Of a DNA stretch of 64,000 nt, positions 37,629 through 46,420 are shown in pieces. Position numbers and translations under genes: made by a program. The DNA is taken from contig NZ_AP028155.1 in NCBI RefSeq assembly GCF_033096445.1, positions 4,283,880 through 4,347,879 on the forward strand, given 5' to 3'. The stretch comes from Butyricimonas faecihominis (GTDB lineage Bacteria; Bacteroidota; Bacteroidia; Bacteroidales; Marinifilaceae). The notes beneath the pieces are model-generated. The model ran no database searches. It saw only the letters and a list, made by a program, of their open reading frames with translations, and was not told the origin of the DNA. Position 1 is the first letter of the stretch. Each line of letters begins with the position of its first letter.

Positions 37629-39926
37629 TTAATGTTTCTTCCTTTTACTCCATATCATCAAGCCTGTAAAAAGTAATATGCATGGGATAATGCCCATGGC
37701 GGTTGTTTTTATCCATGGAGAAGCTTTGCGGGAAATATTAATAGAATTGTCTGTAGGTTCGGGACGGAAAGTTTCAATGGGAAATTCTCCGTACGAAAGC
37801 CATTTAAATGACTCTGTAATGAAATCGAAATTAGCTGATCCAATACCGTTACGTTTGGTTGACAACTCTCCATTGCTGATACAATCGGCATCTCCTGTAA
37901 CGATGATACGTTGTTCTTTTTCTCCAACCTTCTTGGTCAAGGCAAGTACGACAGGATAAGATTGTTCTTTTTCTCCTATTTGAGTATTTACAGAAAATTC
38001 TCCATCCACGAAATCTGTGGTTTCTAATTCGTTCCAGCTTTTTTGCGAAGTAGATACTACAAGTGGCGATATTTTATATCCTTTATTGTCCATCAGTTTT
38101 ATTCCGGTTGCGGTAGGCATGATAAGCTTGAAGTCCCAACCCCGAATTCGATTATAGCGTAAGGATTGTAGAGCAGCTTCTTCTGTTAAAGTTGCTGTGA
38201 TTAACGAGGGAGAAAATCCTTCGCTTAATTGTACGAGTGTTCCGGGCATTAATTCTACGCCCAAATGGGAGAGAAGTGGATTCATCGTTTCGAGACGTCC
38301 TGGTTCGCCTAGAATGAATAAATTGCCTCCGTGTTGGATGTAATTTTTAATTTTCTCATTTTCTTCTGCATTTAGAGCAGTGCGCATATCCGAAATGACA
38401 ATGATATCTATGTCTGCGGGAATTTCCGTATCCTTGATTGATAAATCAATTACATCAAATCCTTGATTGATAAGTGAATGCCTAAAAAAAATACTTTTGG
38501 CAAAATTGTAATAATAACGGTCTCCCGTGCTATGAAGACTACGTTCCCCGTGTCCGATTAAGAATCCTACTTTGGGTGATTTTACAAGAAAACGTTTTAA
38601 TGCTGTTGTGATTTCCGTTTCGGATGGATGTTTGGGGATGTCATTGAATAACCGTAGAAAAGTTTTTTGCCCGTTTTCTCTTTCGATAACTCGAATGAAG
38701 CGATTACCTTCCGGTTTGAGGTCTATGATTTTTTGAATTTGTTCTGGAGAAAGGAACATATTAAAATCGACGTTCAAAGTTTTGCAAATTTTCTCCGCAC
38801 GTTCTTTGCCTTCCAATTCCGGGAAATTTCCTGCATAAGAAGGTTCGGAAGGTGTATCGTAATAATACACGTATTTCATTTTGATTTCCGGTTTAAAGCG
38901 CATATATTGTTCAAAGCGTTCAAAGTCGTGTTTTAGCTGACTAGGTAGGGCTACTCCATAATTTTTATCTAAAATATTCATATACGTGGTTATCGTGAGT
39001 CCTCCTTTTAATTGTTTTACGATTTCTTGACTTCCAGGAGTCAATGTGTTTGCTTTAGTTTCGGTGGCATCATAATACAGTTTGAATGTGGGTAAGGTGC
39101 TAAAACATCCTAATAATAGTGCAATACATATTGTGCAAGAGTAACGAGAATAGCTAGCTAAACGAGTCCGCTTTTTTCGTGTTGATTGTAAACGAGTGAT
39201 GGAAAGAATAATGAACAACGTGATGATAATGACGAAATAAAGAACATCTTCACTACAGATCATACCTCGCAAAAAAACGTAGGATCTTCCGGACATGGAT
39301 AGCCAATAGGTGATGTCGCGAACAAATGCGATGTCTTGCCCAATGTCTCCGATAAAGTTTAAAACAGCAAGAATGGCAAGAGTTCCCATTGCGGCAACGA
39401 CTTGGTAAGAAGTGATGCTGGACATGAATAGTCCAATTGCGGCATAAGCGCATGTTAATAAAAATAGTCCGAGAAGACCGGATAATACAAAAGCTACGTT
39501 CATATTGTGAATAGTGAATATTCCAAATATGATATATAGGGACAGGATTGCCATTAATACAATTGCATAAATGATCATAGCTGAATACTTGCCAAGAATG
39601 ATCTGCGTATTTGTGATAGGAGAAGAGTAAAGAAATTTTATCGATCCACTACTATATTCTCGGCTCATAAGTCCCATCGTGATTAATGGAATATAGAGAT
39701 ATAAAGATTTTAACATGGAGACGAGTAAACCGGAATACCGAGCGTAGGTTTCTTGCGTAACTCCATATAATCCGTAGCCTAGAGCCATACGTTTTAGCTG
39801 AATGTCAAATATATTGGAAAATGCCATACCTGCTTGGAAGGCAAATATGACAAGGATAAGCCAGGATACTGGAGAACAGAATAATATACGAAGTTCTGTT
39901 TTTGCTAATCTAAATATTGTTTTCAT
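37629..39926 (-). CDS. ABC-2 permease fused to GldG-like domain (copy 2)
   Basis: A 765-residue protein from MKTIFRLAKTELRILFCSPV, with the same six-helix permease plus GldG-like architecture as copy 1. Shared landmarks include FAFQAGMAFS near residue 25, SSGSIKFLYSSPITNTQII, DIDIIVISDMRTAL and a final helix in WIKTTAMGIIPCILLFTGLM. It follows its ATPase by nine bases. The pair looks like a tandem duplication that has diverged. Confidence 0.82.
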   Translation of the reverse strand: MKTIFRLAKTELRILFCSPVSWLILVIFAFQAGMAFSNIFDIQLKRMALGYGLYGVTQETYARYSGLLVSMLKSLYLYIPLITMGLMSREYSSGSIKFLYSSPITNTQIILGKYSAMIIYAIVLMAILSLYIIFGIFTIHNMNVAFVLSGLLGLFLLTCAYAAIGLFMSSITSYQVVAAMGTLAILAVLNFIGDIGQDIAFVRDITYWLSMSGRSYVFLRGMICSEDVLYFVIIITLFIILSITRLQSTRKKRTRLASYSRYSCTICIALLLGCFSTLPTFKLYYDATETKANTLTPGSQEIVKQLKGGLTITTYMNILDKNYGVALPSQLKHDFERFEQYMRFKPEIKMKYVYYYDTPSEPSYAGNFPELEGKERAEKICKTLNVDFNMFLSPEQIQKIIDLKPEGNRFIRVIERENGQKTFLRLFNDIPKHPSETEITTALKRFLVKSPKVGFLIGHGERSLHSTGDRYYYNFAKSIFFRHSLINQGFDVIDLSIKDTEIPADIDIIVISDMRTALNAEENEKIKNYIQHGGNLFILGEPGRLETMNPLLSHLGVELMPGTLVQLSEGFSPSLITATLTEEAALQSLRYNRIRGWDFKLIMPTATGIKLMDNKGYKISPLVVSTSQKSWNELETTDFVDGEFSVNTQIGEKEQSYPVVLALTKKVGEKEQRIIVTGDADCISNGELSTKRNGIGSANFDFITESFKWLSYGEFPIETFRPEPTDNSINISRKASPWIKTTAMGIIPCILLFTGLMIWSKRKKH

Positions 39927-39935
39927 CTTTGTCAA

Positions 39936-40874
39936 TTATCTTTTATTTATAAATGTTTTGCCGGACAATTGGGCAAAAGCGGTATCAAGAGAGTCCCGTT
40001 CAAGTGTAATTTCACTGAGACGCCAATTATTAGCGACACTCAGGTTTATTATTTGTTTAGTGATTTCTTGGTCAGATGAGAAGTGCATTCTGAATCGAGT
40101 GTTGGTAATGTGCTCAACCTGAGTTATTCCGGGGATTTTTTTTAGTTCTTCCAATGGTGGTGCTGCTTCAAGTGATACAAGGAATGTACAAGGGTCAATA
40201 TAGTTATTCAAGTCATTAATAGTTCCGGCAAAAACGACATTCCCATGCTCTATCATTTGTATATCGTTGCAGGTTGCTTGAACCTCAGAGAGAATATGGG
40301 TAGATAACATGATGGCACGTTCTTTTGCAATATCCTTTATAAGATGACGGATCTCGATTATTTGATTGGGATCTAATCCATTGGTCGGTTCGTCAAGAAC
40401 AACGAATTGAGGTTTATGCACGATGGCTTGTGCAATACCAACTCGTTGTTGATAACCACCTGAAAGGCTTCGAATCAATCTTTTACTAAAATGGGCTATT
40501 TGGCAGCGTTCTTTGGCTTCTTCTACAACCTTTTTAACCTGATGTTTGTTTACTAGGCGCATGAGTGCGCAGTGAGTGAGATATTCGTCAACAGTTAGAT
40601 CTGGATATAGTGGAGGTTTTTGAGGCAAAAAGCCGATTTGTTTTTTAGCTTCAACAGGATTTTCTCTAGTATTGATTCCATTGATATATACTTCTCCTGC
40701 TGTTTGACTTAGTACTCCACAAATAATATTCATTGTGGTGGATTTGCCAGCTCCATTGGAACCTAATAAACCGAGAACTCCCTTTTTTTTAATTTCAAAG
40801 TTGATGTCTTTTATTGCCCATTGTATGCTATAACGATGGGAAAGATGTTCAACTCTCACGATTGTTTCTTCCAT
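39936..40874 (-). CDS. ABC transporter ATPase, GldA-like (copy 2)
   Basis: A 312-residue ATPase with GSNGAGKST, FLPQKPPLYP, LSGGYQQR, FVVLDEPT and STHI. It is the first gene of the four-gene exporter block on the minus strand, about 80 bases downstream of the ECF sigma gene. Co-regulation by that sigma factor is plausible but not shown. Confidence 0.9.
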   Translation of the reverse strand: MEETIVRVEHLSHRYSIQWAIKDINFEIKKKGVLGLLGSNGAGKSTTMNIICGVLSQTAGEVYINGINTRENPVEAKKQIGFLPQKPPLYPDLTVDEYLTHCALMRLVNKHQVKKVVEEAKERCQIAHFSKRLIRSLSGGYQQRVGIAQAIVHKPQFVVLDEPTNGLDPNQIIEIRHLIKDIAKERAIMLSTHILSEVQATCNDIQMIEHGNVVFAGTINDLNNYIDPCTFLVSLEAAPPLEELKKIPGITQVEHITNTRFRMHFSSDQEITKQIINLSVANNWRLSEITLERDSLDTAFAQLSGKTFINKR

Positions 40875-40956
40875 AAATTCGAATTGTGTTACTGATTTAC
40901 ATGTCTGTTTTCAGAACACACGAAGAATTGAAAAGGATGAATGGGACGTTTGTTTT

Positions 40957-41517
40957 TTATATTTTTTCTCCTAGCAAAAGGATGATTAAGATGTAAAAAT
41001 GATCTTTTAACACTTCTTTTAAAGTGCTTAGGGCATTATATTTTAGAGTTTTGACGGAGTTTACAGAGATTCCTAGTATTTCTGCAATTTCTTTATTTTG
41101 TTTTCCTTCTAAGCACATTTTGATAATTTTAGAACTCTGTGGAGGAAGAGAATCAATCGCATGAGAAACGATACGATAGGTTTCTTCTTCGATTAAACGA
41201 TTTTTAAAATGGTATTCGCGGTTAATAACTTCTTGATTTGTATAATCAATGGTTTCTTTTTTATCTCGAAGATAATTGAAACAGAGATTTTTTATTGAAA
41301 CATACAAAAAGGTTTTCAGGTTGGGAATCTCTTCGTATGAGGTCCTCTTTTCCCAAAGTTTTATAAAGACTTCTTGTACAATGTCTTGTGCAACATCTTT
41401 ATCTGACACGAAACGTATGGCAATAGCACACATTGAGGGATAAAATTCCTTAAACAAGGTTTCAAACGCTTTTATATCCCCGTTTCTTATTGATTCGAAA
41501 GAAATGGTGTCTGCCAT
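40957..41517 (-). CDS. ECF-type sigma factor
   Basis: A 186-residue sigma-70 family protein from MADTISFESIRNGDIKAFET. Region 2 is AFETLFKEFYPSMCAIAIRF with DIVQEVFIKLWE; region 4 is IDSLPPQSSKIIKMCLEGKQ with a helix-turn-helix NKEIAEILGISVNSVKTLKY. This is the Bacteroidetes ECF expansion type, usually coupled to a FecR anti-sigma and SusC/D system. Here no FecR follows and the next genes are the exporter block. TACCTTTG (41546-41553, minus) lies about 29 bases before the ATG as a -7 box. The hydrophobic tail (YILIILLLGEKI) is unusual. Confidence 0.88.
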   Translation of the reverse strand: MADTISFESIRNGDIKAFETLFKEFYPSMCAIAIRFVSDKDVAQDIVQEVFIKLWEKRTSYEEIPNLKTFLYVSIKNLCFNYLRDKKETIDYTNQEVINREYHFKNRLIEEETYRIVSHAIDSLPPQSSKIIKMCLEGKQNKEIAEILGISVNSVKTLKYNALSTLKEVLKDHFYILIILLLGEKI

Positions 41518-41573
41518 AGTATTTAGTTTCTCCCTTAGAATGTAACAAAGGTAATAAAAATGAATTAGAGAAT

Positions 41574-42176
41574 TTATATCGTGCAAAAAAATGTCACTAG
41601 AAATGGTACACTTAAATCCACGGTTATCCCGTGAACGATTGATATGATTACAAACTCTTTTCCGCAGAATCTTGTGATAATCGGAAGTGTGGTATCAGCG
41701 GTGGTTGCTCCTCCCACGGAAATAGGGGCTAGTTTACCAAAATAGCGCACGAGTAGAGGGGCGGCTAATAAGGCTATTAATTCACGGAGGATATTAGATA
41801 CTAAGGCAATTGTGCCGAGTTCGGCACCTTTGTATTGAGTGATAAAAATAGTCGAAAGGGAATAATATCCGAATCCGGAGCCTACTGCGAGACAATCGGT
41901 GAGGCTTTTGCCGCTTAGAACGAGGCTGATTAAAGCCGAGCCTACCAGAGTGCCGATAATCGTTGCCAATGGCACCAGAATGATTTTAAAGTTCTGGTGT
42001 TTCAATGCTTCTAGAGCTTTTTTGTCACTTCCAATGCTGATGCCTACGAGAAACATAAGTACATATAGGGCGTAGAGAGTGGGTTCTTCTGCAGCTAGCA
42101 GGGCGGGAACATCAACGAGTCGTCCGAGTAATACTCCGGCAACAAAAAAAGAGACTATGATTATACTACCTTTCAT
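41574..42176 (-). CDS. lysO: LysO (DUF340) C-terminal half, lysine exporter family
   Basis: A 200-residue membrane protein with about six helices. It carries the conserved LysO core GSGFGYYSLSTIFI and ISVGGATTADTTLPIITRF. In many Bacteroidetes the lysine exporter is split over two genes, and the short gene upstream supplies the first helices. Likely exports lysine or an analogue. Confidence 0.85.
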   Translation of the reverse strand: MKGSIIIVSFFVAGVLLGRLVDVPALLAAEEPTLYALYVLMFLVGISIGSDKKALEALKHQNFKIILVPLATIIGTLVGSALISLVLSGKSLTDCLAVGSGFGYYSLSTIFITQYKGAELGTIALVSNILRELIALLAAPLLVRYFGKLAPISVGGATTADTTLPIITRFCGKEFVIISIVHGITVDLSVPFLVTFFCTI

Positions 42177-42186
42177 GTGATGGAAT

Positions 42187-42456
42187 TTATTTGGTGGTCA
42201 TGAAGAAAAAGTGATAGACACCCCATGCGCACAATACACTTCCTGTAATTGCCGCTAAGGTAATAAGTAAAGCTTCCAATCCGATAGAATCAAGATTGTT
42301 CATTACCTCCCCGTTAGCACCAACTGTGATCCCTAAAAGAAATAAAAGGAGAAATATGGCATAATTAATGAGTTTTTGCACGAACTTCAAATTTCTCTCT
42401 TTAAAGGCATATCCTAAAATGATGCCGCAAACCATCAAACTAATAACTATAATCAT
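42187..42456 (-). CDS. LysO (DUF340) N-terminal half
   Basis: An 89-residue protein with three membrane helices (about 2-17, 31-47, 60-82) and the LysO signature FLLGITVGAN. It is 10 bases upstream of the larger LysO gene and is expected to form one transporter with it. Confidence 0.82.
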   Translation of the reverse strand: MIIVISLMVCGIILGYAFKERNLKFVQKLINYAIFLLLFLLGITVGANGEVMNNLDSIGLEALLITLAAITGSVLCAWGVYHFFFMTTK

Positions 42457-42591
42457 GATCTTAGATTTCTTTCCGCGAAACTACGATTTATTTTATAAAA
42501 CTACTATATTTATAAATTCGTACTTAAAAACGCAACATTAATAAAATGTATTACGTTAACCTATAGAGTTTAAATCTTTAAAAATGTTGTT

Positions 42592-43014
42592 ATGAAAAAA
42601 GTGATTTCATCTATAGTAGTCCCGAATCGGAAATTCTTGAGTTTGGGCTTGCTAATATTGCGTGTACTTGTCGGGATAACAATGTTGACGCATGGTGTGG
42701 CTAAATTGACGTCATTCTCCGAATTGTCTGCTACTTTCTCGGATCCTATAGGTTTAGGAAGTACTTTGTCTTTAATTTTGATTATTGGGGCTGAAATTGG
42801 GTGTTCCTTGTTTGTTATTGTAGGTGCTTTTACTCGGTTGGCTACGATTCCATTGATATTTTCTATGTTGGTGGTTATATTTATCGTTCATGCCAGTGAT
42901 CCATTCCAGATGAAAGAATTGCCTTTATTATATTTAGGTATCTACATCTTATTATTTTTCACAGGTGCGGGAAGAATATCTCTGGATGCAATAATTTCAA
43001 AAAAATGGATGTAA
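42592..43014 (+). CDS. DoxX family membrane protein
   Basis: A 140-residue protein with four membrane helices and the DoxX opening LRVLVGITMLTHGVAKLTSF, followed by ETGC-like AEIGCSLFVIVGAFTRLATIP. The family is linked to redox homeostasis, but the reaction here is unknown. It is monocistronic and faces the small membrane-protein gene. Confidence 0.85.
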   Translation: MKKVISSIVVPNRKFLSLGLLILRVLVGITMLTHGVAKLTSFSELSATFSDPIGLGSTLSLILIIGAEIGCSLFVIVGAFTRLATIPLIFSMLVVIFIVHASDPFQMKELPLLYLGIYILLFFTGAGRISLDAIISKKWM

Positions 43015-43038
43015 ATATTCGAAAATAAAGAGAAAAAA

Positions 43039-43067
43039 AGCAGGAATCCTATGGGATTACCTGCTCT
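43039..43067. terminator. Bidirectional terminator between doxX and the 49-aa gene
   Basis: AGCAGG-AATCC and GGGATTA-CCTGCT pair across TAT, with a poly-A/poly-T run at 43032-43039 giving a T tail on the minus strand. It overlaps the end of the small gene and can serve both convergent genes. Confidence 0.65.
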
Positions 43068-43198
43068 GTTCCATCCAGAATAGGAACTACGTTTTCATCT
43101 TCTCCTAAAATTGTTGCTGCTAATAGCCAATATATTAGTAAAAGGATGGCGATAATAATTCCGACAATCTTCCAAGGATTAGTTCTTTTCTTCTTCAT
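43049..43198 (-). CDS. 49-residue single-helix membrane protein
   Basis: The frame reads MKKKRTNPWKIVGIIIAILL and then LIYWLLAATILGEDENVV with an acidic tail, stop TAG at 43049. One membrane helix (about 10-29) with a positive N-terminus. The clean start, codon use like neighbours and terminator directly at its end support a real gene. No known family. Confidence 0.6.
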   Translation of the reverse strand: MKKKRTNPWKIVGIIIAILLLIYWLLAATILGEDENVVPILDGTEQVIP

Positions 43199-43321
43199 GT
43201 TCTTTATGTCTTTGAGTGATTCATTGTAGACATGAACGTGAATTGATATGTTTTTGTTTGTTTATTTGAGAATATTTTTGGTAAAGGTTTTAGACTATTT
43301 TGGTCAAAAACACTCCATAAA

Positions 43322-43353
43322 CAAAATCAGCCACTTTGTAAGTGGCTGATTTT
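43322..43353 (-). terminator. Terminator after tRNA-Cys
   Basis: AAAATCAGCCACTT and AAGTGGCTGATTTT form a perfect 14-bp stem with a TGT loop, four bases past the tRNA 3' end on the minus strand. Confidence 0.85.
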
Positions 43354-43356
43354 CTG

Positions 43357-43427
43357 AGGTCGGTAGCAGATTTGAACTGCTGTACACGGTTTTGCAGACC
43401 GCTGCCTAACCGCTCGGCCAACCGACC
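43357..43427 (-). tRNA. tRNA-Cys (GCA)
   Basis: A 71-base cloverleaf on the minus strand. Acceptor stem GGTCGGT/ACCGACC, D arm GGCCGAGCGGTTAGGC, anticodon loop with GCA (GGTCTGCAAAACC), T arm CAGTTCAAATCTG, and discriminator U73 as expected for cysteine. No CCA is encoded. The tyrosine integrase of the next element starts 107 bases from its 5' end. Confidence 0.95.
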
Positions 43428-43458
43428 CTGTTGAGTTTTCATGATGTGGAAGTAAACT

Positions 43459-43482
43459 GGTAGCGGTATTGGTAGCGGTATT
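43459..43482. repeat. Tandem 12-bp repeat before the integrase
   Basis: GGTAGCGGTATT occurs twice in tandem between tRNA-Cys and the integrase start. Such short repeats beside an integrase may be recombinase binding sites. Confidence 0.6.
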
Positions 43483-43533
43483 GTTGTTGTATTAATCAAT
43501 AATTCTATTGTTTAATTTGAAGCTTTTGCAACA

Positions 43534-44790
43534 ATGGAAAACAATGAAATTACGATTAGTATTATATGTCGTAAAGATAGAGTTAATGCAGCTAACGAAG
43601 CTCCATTGTATTTGAGAATAAATAAAGGGCAACAGAAGAAGTTACTTTCACTAAAGTTACAGATCCCTATTATGTATTGGGATTTTGAAAATAATGTATT
43701 TCTTGATAAGTGTGTCAATAGAAATTATTATGATTTAGTGATTGAAGAGAAGAAACAAGAAATCAACAAGAAGATAATGGCGGCCAATTTGGAAGGAAGG
43801 GTATTATCTCTTGATGAGTTTGGGGAGAAGAAACCCCAAAAGGTGGAGAAGGAGAAAAAAGAGTATGTAAAGCAACATTTTGACAGGTATATTGAAGAGC
43901 TGGAGGCGACAGATCATATCAAGAATGCGAGGTATTACAGGTGTTGTCTTAATTGTCTTATGGCATTTACAAAAGGAACGGATATTGAACTTAAAAGTAT
44001 TGATACGGTATTTCTAAATGACTTTGCAACATGGATGAAGGTAAAGAAGAGATTGCGGATGAATACGATAGGGAATAGGTTGAGAGGTTTGAAAGCAGTC
44101 ATTAATAGAGCCGTTGTTAGTAAAACTATTCCAGCAGACATGAATCCTTTTAACGAGTTTAAAGTATCAAAGTACAAGGAGGAAACATCTAAAAGGGCAA
44201 TTCTTAAACAAGACATTGAAAGGATTATAAACTTGGATTTGAAAAGTATTTCAGACGAGAATACATTCCCTCTCTATGACTTTGCAAGAGATATATTTGT
44301 GTTTAGCTATCTAGGATGTGGGATTAATATTGTAGATATTGCATTTCTAAAGTATGCTAATGTTATAGATAACGAGAGGTTACAGTTTCGGAGAAGTAAG
44401 ACAAAGAAAATGATCTCATTTCGTTTACAACCTATGGCGAAGGATATAATCAAGAAGTATAGTAAGAAAAAGCACAAGCAAACAGATTATGTCTTTCCAA
44501 TATTCGATGATACCAAACAGAAAACGATGAAGGAGAAATACTATAAGTTAGATTACCAAACGAGGTATGTAAACAAGTATTTGAAGAAGATAGGGGAATA
44601 TCTGGATATATCATTGAAACTGACCTCGTATGTTGCAAGGCATTCATTCGCCACGGTGCTAAAACGATCGGGGGTAAACACCTCTATTATATCAGAAGCT
44701 ATGGGGCATAGTTCTGAAAGAGTAACACAAATTTATTTGGATAGTTTTGAGAATACGCAAATAGATGAAGCTATGAGTAATTTACTTTAG
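43534..44790 (+). CDS. Tyrosine recombinase/integrase
   Basis: A 418-residue phage/ICE-type integrase of the Bacteroidetes class: a beta-rich arm-binding N-terminus (residues 1-75), a SAM-like core-binding domain (about 110-205) and a catalytic domain. Visible catalytic elements are RRSKTKK (beta-hairpin lysine), TSYVARHSFATVL (R of HxxR, with the first His replaced by Tyr), MGHSSERVTQIYL (His and nucleophile Tyr). The first Arg position reads GCGINIVDI, without Arg, a variation common in Bacteroidetes integrases. It presumably inserted this element beside tRNA-Cys. Confidence 0.9.
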   Translation: MENNEITISIICRKDRVNAANEAPLYLRINKGQQKKLLSLKLQIPIMYWDFENNVFLDKCVNRNYYDLVIEEKKQEINKKIMAANLEGRVLSLDEFGEKKPQKVEKEKKEYVKQHFDRYIEELEATDHIKNARYYRCCLNCLMAFTKGTDIELKSIDTVFLNDFATWMKVKKRLRMNTIGNRLRGLKAVINRAVVSKTIPADMNPFNEFKVSKYKEETSKRAILKQDIERIINLDLKSISDENTFPLYDFARDIFVFSYLGCGINIVDIAFLKYANVIDNERLQFRRSKTKKMISFRLQPMAKDIIKKYSKKKHKQTDYVFPIFDDTKQKTMKEKYYKLDYQTRYVNKYLKKIGEYLDISLKLTSYVARHSFATVLKRSGVNTSIISEAMGHSSERVTQIYLDSFENTQIDEAMSNLL

Positions 44791-44816
44791 TTGCATCTAA
44801 AATTGATAAATTAAGT

Positions 44817-44875
44817 AAGGTGAGTTTTAGCCAGAATGGTATATAATAATGTATCTTCTGGCTATCATTCACCTT
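44817..44875 (+). repeat. GGTGA...TCACC element, copy 1
   Basis: 59 bases: AAGGTGA and TCACCTT ends, an inner perfect 9-bp stem TAGCCAGAA/TTCTGGCTA and a loop containing GGTATATA. It is the best-paired copy of a seven-member family and lies between the converging integrase and PIN genes. Confidence 0.75.
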
Positions 44876-44917
44876 GTTTCATACAAACAATTGATTAATA
44901 AATAATTGTATTACTTT

Positions 44918-46182
44918 CTACTGTATAATAATATTCAAAGAACCTTGAACACCACTTACTAATTTTGAATCAGCGATGAACCAATCAACACTAAAACTTG
45001 CATTAGCTCCAGTGTCAATGTAAAGAGAATTTTCTATTGTCAATGGTTTACCTATACCATGATTTAACTTACCTTGGATGAACTTGAATTCATTAATATC
45101 CAATGCATCTTCTACGTTCCAACAGTATATCTGAGGAATTCCTGTACCCCTAAAAGGATCAACCCATTCGTTAAACCTCATAGATTTTAATAACTCCCTA
45201 TCTAATCCTCCAAATCTAAGTTCTGGTTTTATAGGCTCTTCCCTATCTTTTTTTATCTTACAATGTTCATCATAAATCTTTATATCGTGAGGAAATCTTA
45301 TAAAAATATTCATATCACCAGTCTGAGCTGTACCTTTGTTATGAAGTTCAAAAGTTATTTCTTTAAAACGTTCATCTAAAATATTTTTTTGTATAACAAA
45401 TCTCTGGTATCTCTCACATTCCTTGAAATATTCCTCTAATTCTATATTATATTTCTTTACCTGTTTTTCAGTATAAAGCATAGAGTTTAGCGACAAAATT
45501 CCTGATAAGTTATATGTGTCTATTTCTTTATATATTTGAAATGGATTTTCCATTTTCAAATTATCCATGTAAAGCTTAAGTTCTTCTTCTACAATTCGTT
45601 TTGAGGGTTTCTTGAATACAATTCGTTCTTGCTCATTTGCAAAAGTAATACATGGTTTTGGGAGCCTGTTTTTATATTTATCGAGTTCTGCTTTTAAATT
45701 ATTTATTTCTTTTTCTTCATCAGAAAGTTCTTCTTTCAATTTATATTTATCAGGCATTTGGTAATAATTTAATCCAACCTGTTTGGCCTTGACTAATATA
45801 CCATTATCAGCAGCAACTAGTATCACCTCAATATTTTCTTCATTTTTTAAACGAATGGCTGATAATAATATCCAATTATCTGCAACATCTTTATTAAAAA
45901 TGTCTTCATCAAATTCACTTGCTCTAGGATCTTTACAAGTTTTCACCTGATATTTCCCACTTTTGTCATTTAATAAATAATCAGCAATTTTAGCTGATGC
46001 CTGCTTTGCTTTTTTCCTTTTTTTGGGGCTTGTGCTTTGATCCTTAAGTTTATCTATTTCTCTTTGTACTTTAGGAGGAATCACGATACAAATATTATCA
46101 TTAAAAATCCTCATCCAGTCAATTTGTTCGAAATCAATAAAATGGATATATATATATTAGTGTCTAATATCAAATATTTCAT
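44918..46182 (-). pseudogene. PIN-domain protein interrupted at an (AT)6 repeat (possibly phase variable)
   Basis: ATG at 46182 opens MKYLILDTNIYI, the first strand and catalytic Asp (D7) of a PIN nuclease, then hits (AT)6 at 46146-46157 and runs out of frame to a stop. Removing one AT unit gives DTNIYIHFIDFEQIDWMRIF and joins the 398-residue frame that follows. That frame has the other PIN acidic residues (PPKVQREIDKLK, DVADNWILLSA, LVAADNGIL). A coiled stretch (about 130-160) and an unidentified C-terminal domain follow. Copy 2 of the GGTGA...TCACC element is in its leader. Probably an RNase of a defence or toxin type. Confidence 0.72.
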
Positions 46183-46274
46183 CTCGTAAAAAAATCTTTT
46201 TACAAAAATAAAAATAAATGAGCAAAGAGAGTGCATTTCAACTTTGATATTAATTCTCAAAATTAATCTTGCAA

Positions 46275-46331
46275 GTGAAAAAATACCGTCTAATTCCTTT
46301 TATATACCCATCTCGTAAATAATTCACCAAC
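46275..46331 (-). repeat. GGTGA...TCACC element, copy 2
   Basis: 57 bases, read on the minus strand: GTTGGTGAATTATTTACGAG, a central GGGTATATAA and an end TTTTTTCACT. It lies about 90 bases before the PIN gene start. Confidence 0.7.
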
Positions 46332-46420
46332 TGCAATTTTACCATCAGAAATACCTATCAAGCAATTAAAAATCAATGTCATCAACAGGTACACCTTCTA
46401 TTAGTTCATTAACTATGCTT

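Noticed and set aside
43357-43427. tRNA 3' end as a proven attachment site
   Set aside because: The integrase lies on the 5' side of the tRNA and I found no second copy of tRNA sequence downstream.
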